Shown here: one piece after another, positions 31,838-46,413 of the stretch
How positions within the stretch are numbered: position 1 is the first letter of the stretch
How the letters are laid out: the number at the start of each line of letters is the position of its first letter
Source of the DNA: Ophiosphaerella korrae
Taxonomy: Eukaryota; Ascomycota; Dothideomycetes; Pleosporales; Phaeosphaeriaceae
Direction of reading: 5' to 3'
NCBI GenBank assembly: GCA_028456385.1
Contig: JALNQF010000030.1
Location: forward strand, 248,001 to 312,000
DNA: 64,000 bases
Program-made: the position numbers and the translations under genes
Notes under the pieces: generated by a model
Seen by the model: the letters and a program-made list of their open reading frames with translations, nothing else
Told to the model about the DNA's origin: nothing
Database searches by the model: none

Positions 31838-33465
31838 ATGGGGTTGCTGGATTTACCTACGGAATTGTTCGATATTATCGTGTACGAAGCAGTCAAAGTA
31901 CGAGGACTCGAACGCGGAGTGAGACTAAGGCTTATTGACAGTAAGTTGTGTTTCGGGCTAGTCGAACGTTGGCTTCCTAACTTGACTAGAAACCTTTGAA
32001 CGCGCGGTGCTTCCAGCGGTATTCCAGTTGCAGATGCTTGATGACTTGAAATTTCCTAGTCCACGTCGCAGGTGGGCATTGAGACAAGCTTCACGCGCTC
32101 TACTTTTGTCGTATCTTGTGCACAGAGTCACACACGAGCCTTCCAATGGTCACGCATATCTCAATTATATTCGAGGCATAGCGGAACAGATCCACGGTAG
32201 CCAAGATGGTCGAAACACGGAGCTAGCTTCATTCACAGCATGTGTGAAGAAAGTGTGTTCATTGTTTCTTAGTTTCGATTGTGCTTTTCAGGGCTGCGAC
32301 AGGTTGCTTGTGAATTTCCCTAATATCTTTTGTCAGCGGGGCCCATTGCCTGAGAAAGCTGGCCCTAACACCGACTTGTTTGCTGCAGCTCTTTACACAA
32401 ACACGCTGCCTATCGTCAAACAGTATCATGCGGAAATTGAACATTGGATTTCCGACGAGTCTGCGTAGAAAGATGGACAAGCTTTCACATTATTGGCGGT
32501 ACAGCAGAGCGATTTCGAACTTTTGACATATCTTATGACCTGCGACACGACTTCTTTGGATACCAAGAGACGAACTGCGCTCTTTGAGGCTGCGGCATTG
32601 TATGGAAACATGGACACTGTTGGCTTTCTCTACAATTTCAAACGATCAGAGATGCCGTGGAACTTTGCTAGCAATTCGCAAAACCCTCGCGAACGTATAA
32701 ATCTGAACAGGATAATTTGTAATTCGAGCCTCCCGGTCTTGAACTTCATTCATGGGCTGAGACGGAGATTTGGATACGTTTCAGTCGTGGACCCTGCAAT
32801 TTGAGTATGCAACAAGACTAAGTAACACGTTGAGCAGTAGCTCATCTGATGTTTGTCTTCAAATACTTAAAGAAGCTGAAGAGGCTAGAGTTCCAGTCGG
32901 CGAGGATTTGTCCCCGGATGACATATCGGACGCCTGTATGAAGGATATTGTTAGCACGGACCTTCTGGTTCAACTGGTAGAATCTGGCATTGGCCAAGAT
33001 ATAACGATAGAAACTGCCATACGTATTGGAAATAAGGATCTTACCCAGCAACTCCTAAGTCGTGGCATTCGTCCAGCTGCTGGTGCGTTATGCACAGTAC
33101 CTTCGAGGCCCTACCTGGACATCATCCGTCTTCTCCTTGGTCCCGACATAGAGGGAAGCTCCTCTACAATCAAGGAAAACCGCTTCCAAAGACTGCGCAA
33201 GTTGTATGGCCGAGACCAACTTGGAGACCTGTTAGCGAGCGCTATCAGGATGGAGCACACTGATCTCTTCAATTTTCTCATCGAAAGTGGCGCAGAGCTT
33301 CATACGAAAGAAGCATCCAACAAATGTGTGAATATAGCCGAAAATGGTGGATTGGAGTCAATGTCGAAACTGCTCAAACAAAATGGTGTTGGCGTCGATG
33401 TTGGTGGAGCCTGTTATGGTCTTTCGCCTCGAACAGCTACTCTACACTTGCCTACTTATTGCTAA
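31838..33465 (+). pseudogene. F-box-like/ankyrin-type paralogue A, interrupted
   Basis: It starts MGLLDLPTELFDIIVYEAVK, an F-box-like N-terminus common in expanded Pleosporales families. A probable intron (31950-31989, GTAAGT to ACTAG, about 40 bp) restores the frame to KTFERAVLPAVFQ. The frame then runs to an in-frame TAG at 32466-32468, continues in the same frame after it (KDGQAFTLLAVQQ, then TALFEAAALYGNMDTV), and shifts near 32775 into a third segment with ankyrin-like units (PYLDIIRLLLGPDIE, DLFNFLIESGAELHT). The TAG would be CAG (Gln) with one C-to-T change. Segment order matches the neighbouring paralogue at 34005. One internal stop plus one frame change suggests a pseudogene, although undetected short introns could rescue part of it. 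Confidence 0.65.
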
Positions 33466-34004
33466 TCCCATTCCTGCTCTTATTCATACCTGGGAGATTC
33501 TGGCACTAAGATGGAAAAGCGAGCTTGTATCTACTATTGTGTTCGTACGACTTGCATAGGTTGATCCGGCTATAGTAGCCTAGGTTTTTGTGGGTACTGG
33601 TTTTGCTGAATTGTGTCGCGTAGGAAAGATCACAGCCATAGCAAGGGTACTGGACGGGAAGCAGAATAAAGTCTTCATATATTCATACGTTATATTCATA
33701 CATCTATCTTCAGATACCTGTCTTTGATTGCATGACATCGTGTCAATATAAGGATAAATTTACGTAGTGCCTTCCTTAGTCACGGTATAGCATCACAATA
33801 TACTGTCCCCTGTCACATGCTCAAGACCTCCGTTATAAAAAATCTCGTTTTCCCATAGCATCTATGCTCGCCTCACCACCTACTTTTCTTACTCCTCCAT
33901 TCTAACCAGATTGCCAATTTCACTCCCATCAGCCCCAGCTTTTTAATAAGTCACGTTTAAGCAAGGGTTGTGGGACAGGACGCGAGAAAGTTAGAAAGGA
34001 CACA
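33466..34004. other. Intergenic between the two paralogues
   Basis: AT-rich sequence with no open frame of note. It presumably contains the promoter of the second paralogue. Confidence 0.5.
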
Positions 34005-35586
34005 ATGGAAGTGTTAGATTTACCCCCGGAGCTTCTTGAGCAGGTTTTACACGAGGCTATAAATGTACGAGGGCTGGTACGAGGGATGCGGTTGAGACTC
34101 GTCAACAAGATGTTTGCGGGAGCAGCTATCCAAGCGCTGTTTACTTTCCGCCTTCTGGAGAGGATAAGCTATATCAAGGCAGTTGAGAAAGACCGAGTAT
34201 CGCCCACAATGCTTCAATCATATCTTGAGTACCAAGTTTTACAAAGTCCCCATGGCGACACCCGAAACTTTAATTTTCTTCAAAAAGCAGTTTATGAAAT
34301 TTATAGAGAGCGGCAAATCCATGGATTTATGTCCTTACAGGAATGTGCTCGTATAATATGTTCAATGGCCTTACACTTTGATGGCTCTATAAATCCAAAT
34401 GAATCAGTCACGAGAAGGTTCATAAGTATTTTGGATGTTTGCTCGGGTTTCTTAATCTTCGAGTATAATGAGCTCCTCCTATGCGCTGCTCTATGCATAA
34501 ATACCCTGTCGATAGTCAAAAAGCACAAACATCGAATAGATGCATTGCATAAGCGTTTCATATACAATTTGCTCCGGTGTAGAGACGGACATTCTGTTAA
34601 GTTTTACTACGGCCATTATTTTACCATAGCTGGGCGCTACGGTGATGTGGAATTACTAGAGTATCTCACGACCGGTGGTGGGCCGACCGTTGATGCAGCA
34701 GTACGGGCCATGTTATTCGCAAACGCGGCGCGTGCAGGTCGACTAGAAACTGTTAAATTTCTATACAACTTCAAGAAAGAAGAAATGCCTTGGGATTTCG
34801 CCAATCTATGCAACCACTCAACAAATGAACGTCGAGCTCTGCGAGATGCCCTTCTCAGATGGAACCATGCCAAGGAAAAGGTATCAAAGGCATCTCTCGA
34901 ATATTTTCAACGACAGTATATCGATGCTCTAGCTCTGGAAGACGCTTGTTATACATTAGATTTGGAGGTACTGAAATTTGTTGAAGATTTGAGACCACAC
35001 AAGCAGTCATCATACGAGACTTTCCCCCCCAAAGGAGACTTACTAAGGGAATCACTAGCAGCTGTATCGTATGAGATTTCTCGTCACCATGATGAAGCGG
35101 TCAAGAAGGGAATCAAGTTTGCCTAAATCGAAAAAACGATCAGGGGTAAATCGGCCCGTGATGTGATCTCAGGCGCTTGCGAAAACCGTGGTTCAAGCAC
35201 AGCTCTCATTAGTCTCTTGGTGAAAAGGTCTGGGGAGAGACCAGAGACTATAATTGAAATTGCTGCAATGTACGGGAGAACAGACTTTGTTCAAGGTTTG
35301 TTGCGCAGTGGTTACAAACCTAGCTGCTTTGCGCTTAGTTATGCGGTGAGAGGGCCTTACCTAGACGTTGTTCGTCTCCTACTTGATGCTGGTGTAGACG
35401 TAAATATTTTCTGCCCGCTCAGGAGAGCCTTTAAAGAAGAGCAACGTTCCTCTGTTCAATTTGCTCATTGAGCATGGAGCAGATCTTGAGCCGGCACTTT
35501 TACATTGTAGGAGACATGGAAAAGATCATGGGCTAAATTCGATGCTGGATCTCCTCGAATACTACGGCTACGATAGAACCGAATAA
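34005..35586 (+). pseudogene. F-box-like/ankyrin-type paralogue B, interrupted
   Basis: From ATG 34005 it reads MEVLDLPPELLEQVLHEAIN and continues for 373 codons to TAA at 35124-35126. The same frame then continues (IEKTIRGKSARDVISGAC, then PYLDVVRLLLDAGVDV) to about 35440. A frame change there leads to the last part, SNVPLFNLLIEHGADLEPAL, and a final stop at 35586. It aligns along its length with the paralogue at 31838 (shared RLRL motif, ETVKFLYNFK/DTVGFLYNFK, EMPWDFA/EMPWNFA, PYLDVVRLLL/PYLDIIRLLL). It lacks the intron of that copy. The TAA would be CAA (Gln) after one C-to-T change. The 373-residue product could still be made as a truncated protein. Function is unknown; F-box proteins generally select targets for SCF ubiquitin ligases. 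Confidence 0.62.
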
Positions 35587-36550
35587 CCTTCCTATCGGCA
35601 ACTAACCATAGGAACTTATTAGAGGATCTTAAAAAGTGTTTTAGATCATTCTTATTGAGATGTAGAGGATAACGAACACTCCAAAGTACGTGATCTCAGG
35701 AGCATGCTGTTATTGAGCTATCCTTGGAGTATTTGCGAGTCATCTGCGAAGTAAAATTACATACGGCGTATTTGTGTTCGGATAAAGGACGAGTAGTGCC
35801 CCAGACAACTTCCAGTTCTTGATCCTAGGCACTTCATAAATTTAGATAATCAAACATAGTATTGTTTTATATAGCTGCATTGCACTTGGTTTTGAACCAT
35901 AAGACCACAGCCTTGACGTTGCTTACTTTGGATACCTCTTATGATTTTTGAGCCCTCAGTCTTATTTTGTTCCCAGTGCTAAGGGCTATATATTGTGGCG
36001 TAGTAGAACTGCACGGGATCAGGGAGCATTGGGTTAGCGGCTCCGCAGGTAGCCTCAAGTAGGATCGGATGGGGCAGCGAAAGACCGCACCAACTCGTCA
36101 AATAGCTACTCAAGCAATATATTTCCACCCATCTCATCGACTGCGAGTCGCCACCTGCCTCCTACTTCTACGTGCATCCTAGTATGCCACAATATCTGCG
36201 ATGAAAGAGACAGCTCCGATGTTTCCTGGGTTACGCAGCATACTACATAGTATACCCAGGGCGGTCAAATACAGTCTGGATAATTGATTAACCATATAAT
36301 CCCACTGCGTTCCCCTCAACATCAAATCAATATCGTAAATCGAATAACCTCAACGTCGCTTAGATCATATACGCACCTCAGTATCATTCTCCCAGTTTTT
36401 AGATTCATCTCACCAGAGTACGACACATCTATGCACCAAACACCCTATTCCTCCCTCAAAAACCAAAGTAGCAAGGCCCAACGCAAATCAATGCGTCAAG
36501 ATCCTTAAAACTTCCAATTTCACCATCAACCCCGAAATCATCTCCACAAC
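35587..36550. other. Intergenic, about 1 kb
   Basis: No supported gene. It contains the 3' flanks of the plus-strand paralogue and of the minus-strand Ser-rich gene. A 74-codon frame at 36284-36508 is taken as chance. Confidence 0.5.
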
Positions 36551-38794
36551 CTAGTGGTACCTATTGCTCTTATTCATCGCCTTCTTCTCTTCCTCCTCCA
36601 CCGCCCTGTCCTCCACCATCTGCAACTCATATAACAGCGTCGCCCTCTCATCCCGCATGTAGCCTTCCTCCGGCGCACGATACGACCCGTCCGCATCCCT
36701 CGTACACTGCTGCAGCGTGCCCGCAGTCGCAGGCGCAAGGAACCCGGTATTGCCCGACCACGCATAGTTGTAGGTGCGGTTCCGTGCATTCCTGACGGCC
36801 GTAAGATAGGCGCAGTCGTACCTGAACAACGATGGGCGAGGCGCCGCGAAGTGGGAGGCTGTGATGCGATGGGGCTGGTTGTCTGAAGGGTCGAGGAGGC
36901 GCTGTGCGTTGTGGAGGTGGGCGTGGTGGGCGATGTGGGCCACTTGGATGGTTTGGGCATTGGTGCCGGGTTCGACGTTTGCCATGTTGACGACGTTGGC
37001 AAGGGCGTTGGCATGTATGATGTCTGCATCGTATGGCTGGGTAGGCGCGTCGAACATGGCGTTGTCATTGTTGCCGTTGGAGTTGGACCCCGTTCGGTTG
37101 ATGATTTGGTGCCTCTTTTCGGGCTGGGAGACGCTTGTTGGAGGGGACTTGCGCTTGCTGAGCCAGGGGAGTTGAGCAGCTACGGCTGATGGATACGGGG
37201 CTGGAGCAACAAGCGACTCTGGATAGGGCCAGATTTTGCGGATGAGATCCTCATCTTCCCCATAAGCAGTCTCCGCATTCTCTACTTCGTTCTCTTCGCT
37301 AGCAAGCGCTACTGACTCCTCTACGTTTTGTTGGTGTTGGGCTGTCCATTGCCATAAATCTTCTCCCAGTTCTTGAAGCTTTTTCTGCACGGGCGTGCTC
37401 GTGGATTGTGAGAGTGCAATGCTATCGTTACCTTGAGTTCCTTGTGCACTGGTAGGACGTGAAACTGGTGGAGCAAACATTCCAATTTGGGGGGCTCGAC
37501 CTTGGCTATTTCCAATTTGTGAAAATACCCCGTTCATGTTCGCATCTGATTGTGGAAGTGCAGACTTATCCTCGTTGTGCACAGACTGCGATGCCGGCGT
37601 AGAACGCCCCATATTTGTAAATGCTGGCTGAATATTTGAGGATGATGAGGACGACGATGCCTGGCCCAGAAGGGGTGATGGAACCGAAGATGGTAATAAA
37701 GACTGGACGGTTGCGGTTGTACCTTCATGATGATCATCCACCATTGCTGCGAGTGCTGCCTGAAGCTCTTGACTAGAGGAACTCTGTGATTCAGGTTCAA
37801 TATTTGCGCCTGAAGGCGATGGTTGATCATTTGAGGTCATTTTATTAGTGTGAGCCAATCGCGATGAGGAGGGCACAGTCACTCCCGTAGAACCCAAGTG
37901 GGGATTAGAATTCACTGGGAGTCCTAGTTCAGTGTGGTTAAATAGACGAGAAGATTTTAAATAAGGGCTATCCAGTGATGTAGAGGAAGATCGGACATTG
38001 TGTGCTGCTGGCTGCGACGGAGATCGAGCTTGGAAAGATGACATAGCCGAAGTCCTAGGAGAGCTACTGCTCTGTGGTAGTTCATGAGAAGCCCTGCTCG
38101 CGGCTTGTGATGATACCTTGAATGGCCCTGGCTGTGATAATGACCTTGTAATCTGATAACGTGACATAGTAGGTGCAGAATCCGGCTTAAAAAGTTGTTG
38201 AAGTGGCGGACCATAAAGCTGAAGAGCCTCCGGGGGAATGTAATTGGGCTGTACCGAAGAAGCGCGGCTTGCTCCTTGCGGTGATGCCATGCGTGATCCA
38301 AGTTGTGAACGAGACACCGTGGCTTGGTTAGGTGGTGACATGGCATTTAAAAGAGAATGACTAGAACCATGATGTTGAATATTTGTGGAAGAAGCGCGGG
38401 TGGCCTGCTCTGAGGTAGCACCGCTTGATATTTTCGGGGGTGGCCTAGATAGCCCATATCGTGCTATCATTGGATGACCCGATACTGTAGAGCAAGACCT
38501 AGCGTCGAAACCAGGAATTGGAACGTTTCGAGAATTGGCCAGAGAGGTAAGAGTAGACTGCGCTGAAGAAGAATCGTTGACTACCGATGCTGCTGCCATG
38601 GACAACCCAGGCTGCGATGAAGTCGCTTCAGTCTGGGGAGACAACGACGCAGAGGATGGACTAGAGCCATAACCATAACACTGCATTTTAGCTGGTGGAG
38701 CGCGGGCAGGCTGGGACGAGGGAGCTCGGCTTTCTGCTTGTGCGGGCTTTTCATTCGTCCCGCCATACGATGAGCGCTGTGACGGAGAGTTCAT
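36551..38794 (-). CDS. Ser/Pro/Gln-rich protein of unknown function
   Basis: From ATG 38794 (MNSPSQRSSYGGTNEK) the frame encodes 747 residues. About 500 residues are low-complexity (Ser, Pro, Gln, Ala), then a more ordered region with KKLQELGEDLWQWTAQHQQN and DEDLIRKIWPYPESL. A C-terminal segment with an Ala/His/Asn-rich stretch (NALANVVNMANVEPGTNAQT) and a charged helix at the end (EDRAVEEEEKKAMNKSN) follows. I see no signal peptide, membrane segment or known domain. The open frame extends upstream to 38935 without an ATG, and protein-like frames lie further upstream (38932-39137 and 39223-39734), so extra 5' exons are likely. It may be a disordered nuclear or regulatory protein. Confidence 0.7.
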   Translation of the reverse strand: MNSPSQRSSYGGTNEKPAQAESRAPSSQPARAPPAKMQCYGYGSSPSSASLSPQTEATSSQPGLSMAAASVVNDSSSAQSTLTSLANSRNVPIPGFDARSCSTVSGHPMIARYGLSRPPPKISSGATSEQATRASSTNIQHHGSSHSLLNAMSPPNQATVSRSQLGSRMASPQGASRASSVQPNYIPPEALQLYGPPLQQLFKPDSAPTMSRYQITRSLSQPGPFKVSSQAASRASHELPQSSSSPRTSAMSSFQARSPSQPAAHNVRSSSTSLDSPYLKSSRLFNHTELGLPVNSNPHLGSTGVTVPSSSRLAHTNKMTSNDQPSPSGANIEPESQSSSSQELQAALAAMVDDHHEGTTATVQSLLPSSVPSPLLGQASSSSSSSNIQPAFTNMGRSTPASQSVHNEDKSALPQSDANMNGVFSQIGNSQGRAPQIGMFAPPVSRPTSAQGTQGNDSIALSQSTSTPVQKKLQELGEDLWQWTAQHQQNVEESVALASEENEVENAETAYGEDEDLIRKIWPYPESLVAPAPYPSAVAAQLPWLSKRKSPPTSVSQPEKRHQIINRTGSNSNGNNDNAMFDAPTQPYDADIIHANALANVVNMANVEPGTNAQTIQVAHIAHHAHLHNAQRLLDPSDNQPHRITASHFAAPRPSLFRYDCAYLTAVRNARNRTYNYAWSGNTGFLAPATAGTLQQCTRDADGSYRAPEEGYMRDERATLLYELQMVEDRAVEEEEKKAMNKSNRYH

Positions 38795-39734
38795 GACTAG
38801 GTGAGGCAATGGCCCAGGCGTGGGACGACGAATAAATTTGGTGTCAGGGTTCAATGGACGGTTGCTCAGACATGAATCTAGTAGGTCGCGGGGTCTACAG
38901 GTGTACGAATCACGCGGAAATTTAGCTAAAGTCACGTGGGCGTTACGTTGTTATTGAGGTGAATATCCGAATTTCGACTATACGAAGCGCGAGGTGGAGG
39001 TAGCGTGCTTCTAGAATGCTCCATAGAGGAAATTGGAGCGCTTGTTTGCAAAGGTACCGGCACCGAAGGACCCATAGCTTGGCTAGTGGGACGACCAGAG
39101 TGAAAGGAGCTGCCTTCGCCACCAAGCACTCCATCATGTGCTGCTTGTGTAGGAAACGGAGAAAAATAACTAATAAATAAAATGTTAGGGGAATATATGT
39201 AAGAAGTAGGTTGCAGTTCAGCTTACCTATGTTGCTGTACTGTAGAGGGACGCTGCGGCTCCACGCCCAGTTCCCGCTGCTGGGCTATATCGGCAGCGTA
39301 CTGCGATTCAGCTGCAGTGTTGAATCCGAATTCCCTGTAGCAGTGTGACCGCCTATTGTTGTTGCGTACCGTATCGTGATGCCTCTCGTTGCTATCTCGG
39401 TCTCCGTCACTATGGAGTGCCCTATCGCCGCCAGCTGAGTGACTGCTGCGTAACTTTCCGTAGCCGTACCCATTTGGATTGTTACTATGCAGTTGGGCAT
39501 TGGGCCGAGACATGTAACTATTGAGTGCCTTGTCGTCGTTGCTTTTAATACCGCTGCGCGGAATCGAGTCACTGTCGCTGTCCTGCACCGGCCGGTTTTG
39601 ACGAGCCCTGACTGCAGGGGCACGGTTCGAATTCGAATGCACCCAAACCCGCAAGGCAAGCTCGTGGTGGTGATCGAGTCTAGCAAAAGATATGAGTAAA
39701 GGTGAAAGGGAGGAGCCAACCAAGGGGGTGGCAT
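38795..39734 (-). other. Possible upstream exons of the Ser-rich gene
   Basis: Two minus-strand frames look like exons of the gene at 36551-38794. One is 39734-39227, composed like MVGSSLSPLLISFARLDHH and ending at a donor-like AG|GTAAGC. The other, from about 39136, carries GVLGGEGSSFHSGRPTSQAM and ends at TGA near 38932. Candidate acceptors (ACAAGCAG) exist, but none of the joins I tried keeps all frames open, so the structure is unresolved: a missed intron, an indel, or two separate genes. Confidence 0.35.
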
Positions 39735-40503
39735 TTGAGGTAAGATGAGCCAGAAGAATTAGGATGTCCGCAATAAGATGGGTGGGGTTTATTATCCAAG
39801 CAGAATGTTACCTTAACATAGTGAATAAAGGAATGCTTACATAGGAAGAAGCAGTAGAACTATAGCCCCAGCTTCCTAGAGGCGGTAGGAAGACCGTTCG
39901 TTTGCCCCACCGGGTCATGCCGAATGGCTGAGGTCTGATGTTGAATAGGCGAGCCAAACGAGAAGAAACAAGAAGAGACCTAACACAGGCTCATGTGTCA
40001 CATAGTCTCGACGGGTAGGCAAGTGTATGCCACTATGTAATAGCGATGCTCAATTTTCCCATCGACCTTCGATCCGCTGATAGGCGCGGCGAGATGAGTG
40101 CGACCACAGAACGAAACTACACCTACCACAGACACAAATTGCTGTAAGGCAATTGCTTGGTAAGCCCGAACTTGCATGGAGAACTGTGTCATGGCAGGAT
40201 GCACTCCTCCTATTTAACTTTTGACCTCGAAACGAGCCCATGTTGATGAAATGGTATTGGTACATGTCGCAAGCAAGCCTATAGCGCCTTCCAGATAACC
40301 CCATCGCTGTCATCAAAGCAACGATATTCTCCACTTCCTATCTCTCGCTTGCCCTTCAGTCTTGATCAAATCAATCGAACGCAACCCATCCAACTTCCGG
40401 TGATTTTACACGTAGCCTGCCAACAAAGTCAGCGGCTTGCACACGTTTTCTAGCGCACTCGAGCTCTAAAGGCCACACACGCACACACGAGGCCAAAACG
40501 GAA
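39735..40503. other. Intergenic, no gene seen
   Basis: Only short frames on the minus strand (39998-40334) without domain. The sequence includes a (CA)-rich run near 40475 and the 3' flank of the p24 gene. Confidence 0.5.
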
Positions 40504-41261
40504 CTATAATATACCTTTCCGTGCCCCCTGGAAGAAGAATTTGACTATGAAGACTTGTAGAAGAGCCATGGTAAGAATAAGGCCACTCTCCATCAAGCTG
40601 AAGTTGAAAATACGCTTCTCGGTGCTCTTGACTGTGCTGAAGTTACGGTTCTCACGGGTCCGGAAGTACTTCTGGTTGCGGGAGATGGTGGACAGTTGTG
40701 CGGATAACTTGAGGATGGATTCCTCTAGGACAGAGGTCTGTTCGGGGGATGAGCCCTGTTTAGAAGGAATCACGGCGCGAGCGGCTTCGTTTTCGACCTG
40801 CACGCAAGGAGAAATCAGCATTGTAATCTTTGTATCTTTGTGAAGTTGGTGCTTCAGTCCACATACCGCAATCTCAAAGTCCACCATCTTCTCAGCGAAT
40901 GTGCTCATCTCATTGCTGAAACAAAACCTATACTCGCCCGGGTCATTTGCTGTGAAGACAAAGTCGCCCTGTCGCTCCTTTGTGCCATCAAGTATGACCT
41001 TATCCGTAGGCCCAACAACCGAATAATCAACGTCGAAGGATCCGCCACTTTGAACCTGCAATCGATCAGATCAGTGATGTAACCCCAGAGAACCGTAGAA
41101 AAGCCTACCGCAAAATAGAACGCTAGTTTAGTTCCCTTGTGTTCTGCATGCGCAAAGAAGCATGCCTTCTCATGTGCTTCCAATCGATAGGTAAGGGCAG
41201 TTGCGTAGGCCGTGGATATCAGGCATACCAGTGCGCTGACCAGCGCAAGTATGGTCCGCAT
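40504..41261 (-). CDS. p24 family cargo receptor (emp24/GOLD)
   Basis: Three exons (41261-41109, 41055-40867, 40797-40504) encode 211 residues. A signal peptide (MRTILALVSALVCLISTAYA) is followed by a GOLD domain (LTYRLEAHEKACFF to CFSNEMSTFAEKMVDFEIA, with the two conserved cysteines), a coiled-coil region (EESILKLSAQLSTISRNQKY), one membrane span (ESGLILTMALLQVFIVKFFF) and a short cytosolic tail ending QGARKGIL. p24 proteins cycle between ER and Golgi in COPI/COPII vesicles and help export GPI-anchored cargo. The FF motif of the tail fits COPII/COPI binding. Length and the start of the mature protein resemble the fungal Erp group. Introns are 53 and 69 bp; the 69-bp one contains no in-frame stop. 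Confidence 0.88.
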
Positions 41262-41904
41262 TACGGTTATCGCGTGGGATGTATTTACTGTGAGTGTTGA
41301 CAGCGAACGAGATGCTGAAGCTGGTATCCATAACCTCCAGCTGTCTCGAACGTCGGCATCACTGTTTTGCCGAGTCCGCAGGGGGTCGATTGGCCAATAA
41401 GAGCATCGGGCGCTAGCGAATCTAAAGGCACGACTCACGTACGTACTATCGAAGAAAGCAATCGCAGGAGCAATTTGAAAGGTAACTGGAAAGGGTAATT
41501 TAATTATACTTAGGGAGAGGAACTTGGTCCTGTAGTTCTTTGAGTTGGAGGTGTTGATTGCATGACTCGTACTTTCATTTGCACCACATCCAAGTACAAA
41601 GTTAAACCGTTATCGATATATTCCTACACCATCCACACCATGCCACACCACACATGCACTACCGCTAACAACCCAAAAAACAACCCTCTAGCCCTCTATA
41701 GCGAGCCTAGGCTCCTCCTCGCCAACCATGCTGCGCTGCAGCCCTATGAACATGCTCGGTAGCCATGCTTTGATCCTAGTCAATGAACACGACCTCGCAC
41801 TCAATAAAGATATATTTATGTTGGCCAATGCTTGGAAAATGACGACGGAGGAACCAACCGCATACCTTTTTTTATCCTACAACCGCACGCGCCTTGTTCG
41901 CGTT
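41262..41904. other. p24 promoter and 3' flank of the deubiquitinase gene
   Basis: No supported gene. Short plus-strand frames at 41562-41967 are treated as chance; the strand in use on both sides is minus. Confidence 0.5.
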
Positions 41905-45563
<3,659 letters not shown>

Positions 45564-46413
45564 GGCGTAAGGTTGGGGCTCTCTCTGGGGGTGTGGAAGA
45601 ACAGGTGCTATGCGCAGGCTACTTGCTTACCTGGTCCATAACTCGCAGGCGTGTGATTGTATGTGCGGGTGGTGGTGGCGGGGCGGGCAGACAAACGGAA
45701 AGAAGGTGACAGGGCGACTGCTGAACACGACTCAGGGCGTGAAAGAGTCAGAAGGGAAACGGCGCACCGGTCGCTGAGGGCAAGCACAGACAGACCTGCA
45801 GTTTGCTTCCTGCGGTTTGTTCGCTGCTTGACTGCCTACGTGCGAAAGTGGCGGGACGATGATGAGCAAATTACGACCAGCAGCCCATGCACACACCAGC
45901 GGCGAGGGCAGGCAGGGCAGAAACACTCGAGGGCGCACAGAGGCGGGAGTCTGTTCTGGGAGAATGTGTCCTCGACGTGCGGGTTACGCATATGCAGCCG
46001 TAGCCTTTCTGTGAGAGGGTGGGTGTGGCCGCTTTGGTCCCTTGGCGGCCAGGCAGCGGGAGGAGAGCCTTTGCCATGGACGCCCGCCAACATCAGACGG
46101 GCTGGACTAAGACGTCATTCGCCAGCCGCAGCGCATGGCTCGCGTGGGGTCAGGGCAAGCAAACCAGGCCATCGCGCACATCTGCTGTTGACAAAGCACA
46201 TCGTACATAATAGGTAATCAATCAATATCTGTGGTTTTCCCACACCAATCGCAAAATGCCCCTCCTGTGGTTGGACCCTTTTTTCTTGCTGCGGTCCATC
46301 GCCACTCTGTAGCCTGCGGCCATCGGCGCTCGGTCACAGCCAGGCCGTCTTGCTGCAGCTCCAACATGCATTGGCTTTCCCCTCCTCCATGCCCTTCCTG
46401 AGCTCCTACAGCC
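45564..46413. other. Divergent promoter region
   Basis: This lies between the start of the deubiquitinase (minus) and the start of the mitochondrial kinase (plus). A 186-codon plus-strand frame at 45657-46217 and an opposite frame overlap each other; neither has a domain. The region is GC-rich and purine-biased near 45650-45760. No gene is called. Confidence 0.45.

Noticed and set aside
39620..39650. GGTTCGAATTCG, tRNA T-loop-like
   Set aside because: No cloverleaf arms or A-box at the right distance; it falls in a protein-like frame.
45657..46217. 186-codon plus-strand frame between the deubiquitinase and mitochondrial kinase genes
   Set aside because: Lies in a divergent promoter, Arg/Gly-rich in the way GC-rich non-coding DNA translates, with overlapping opposite frames.
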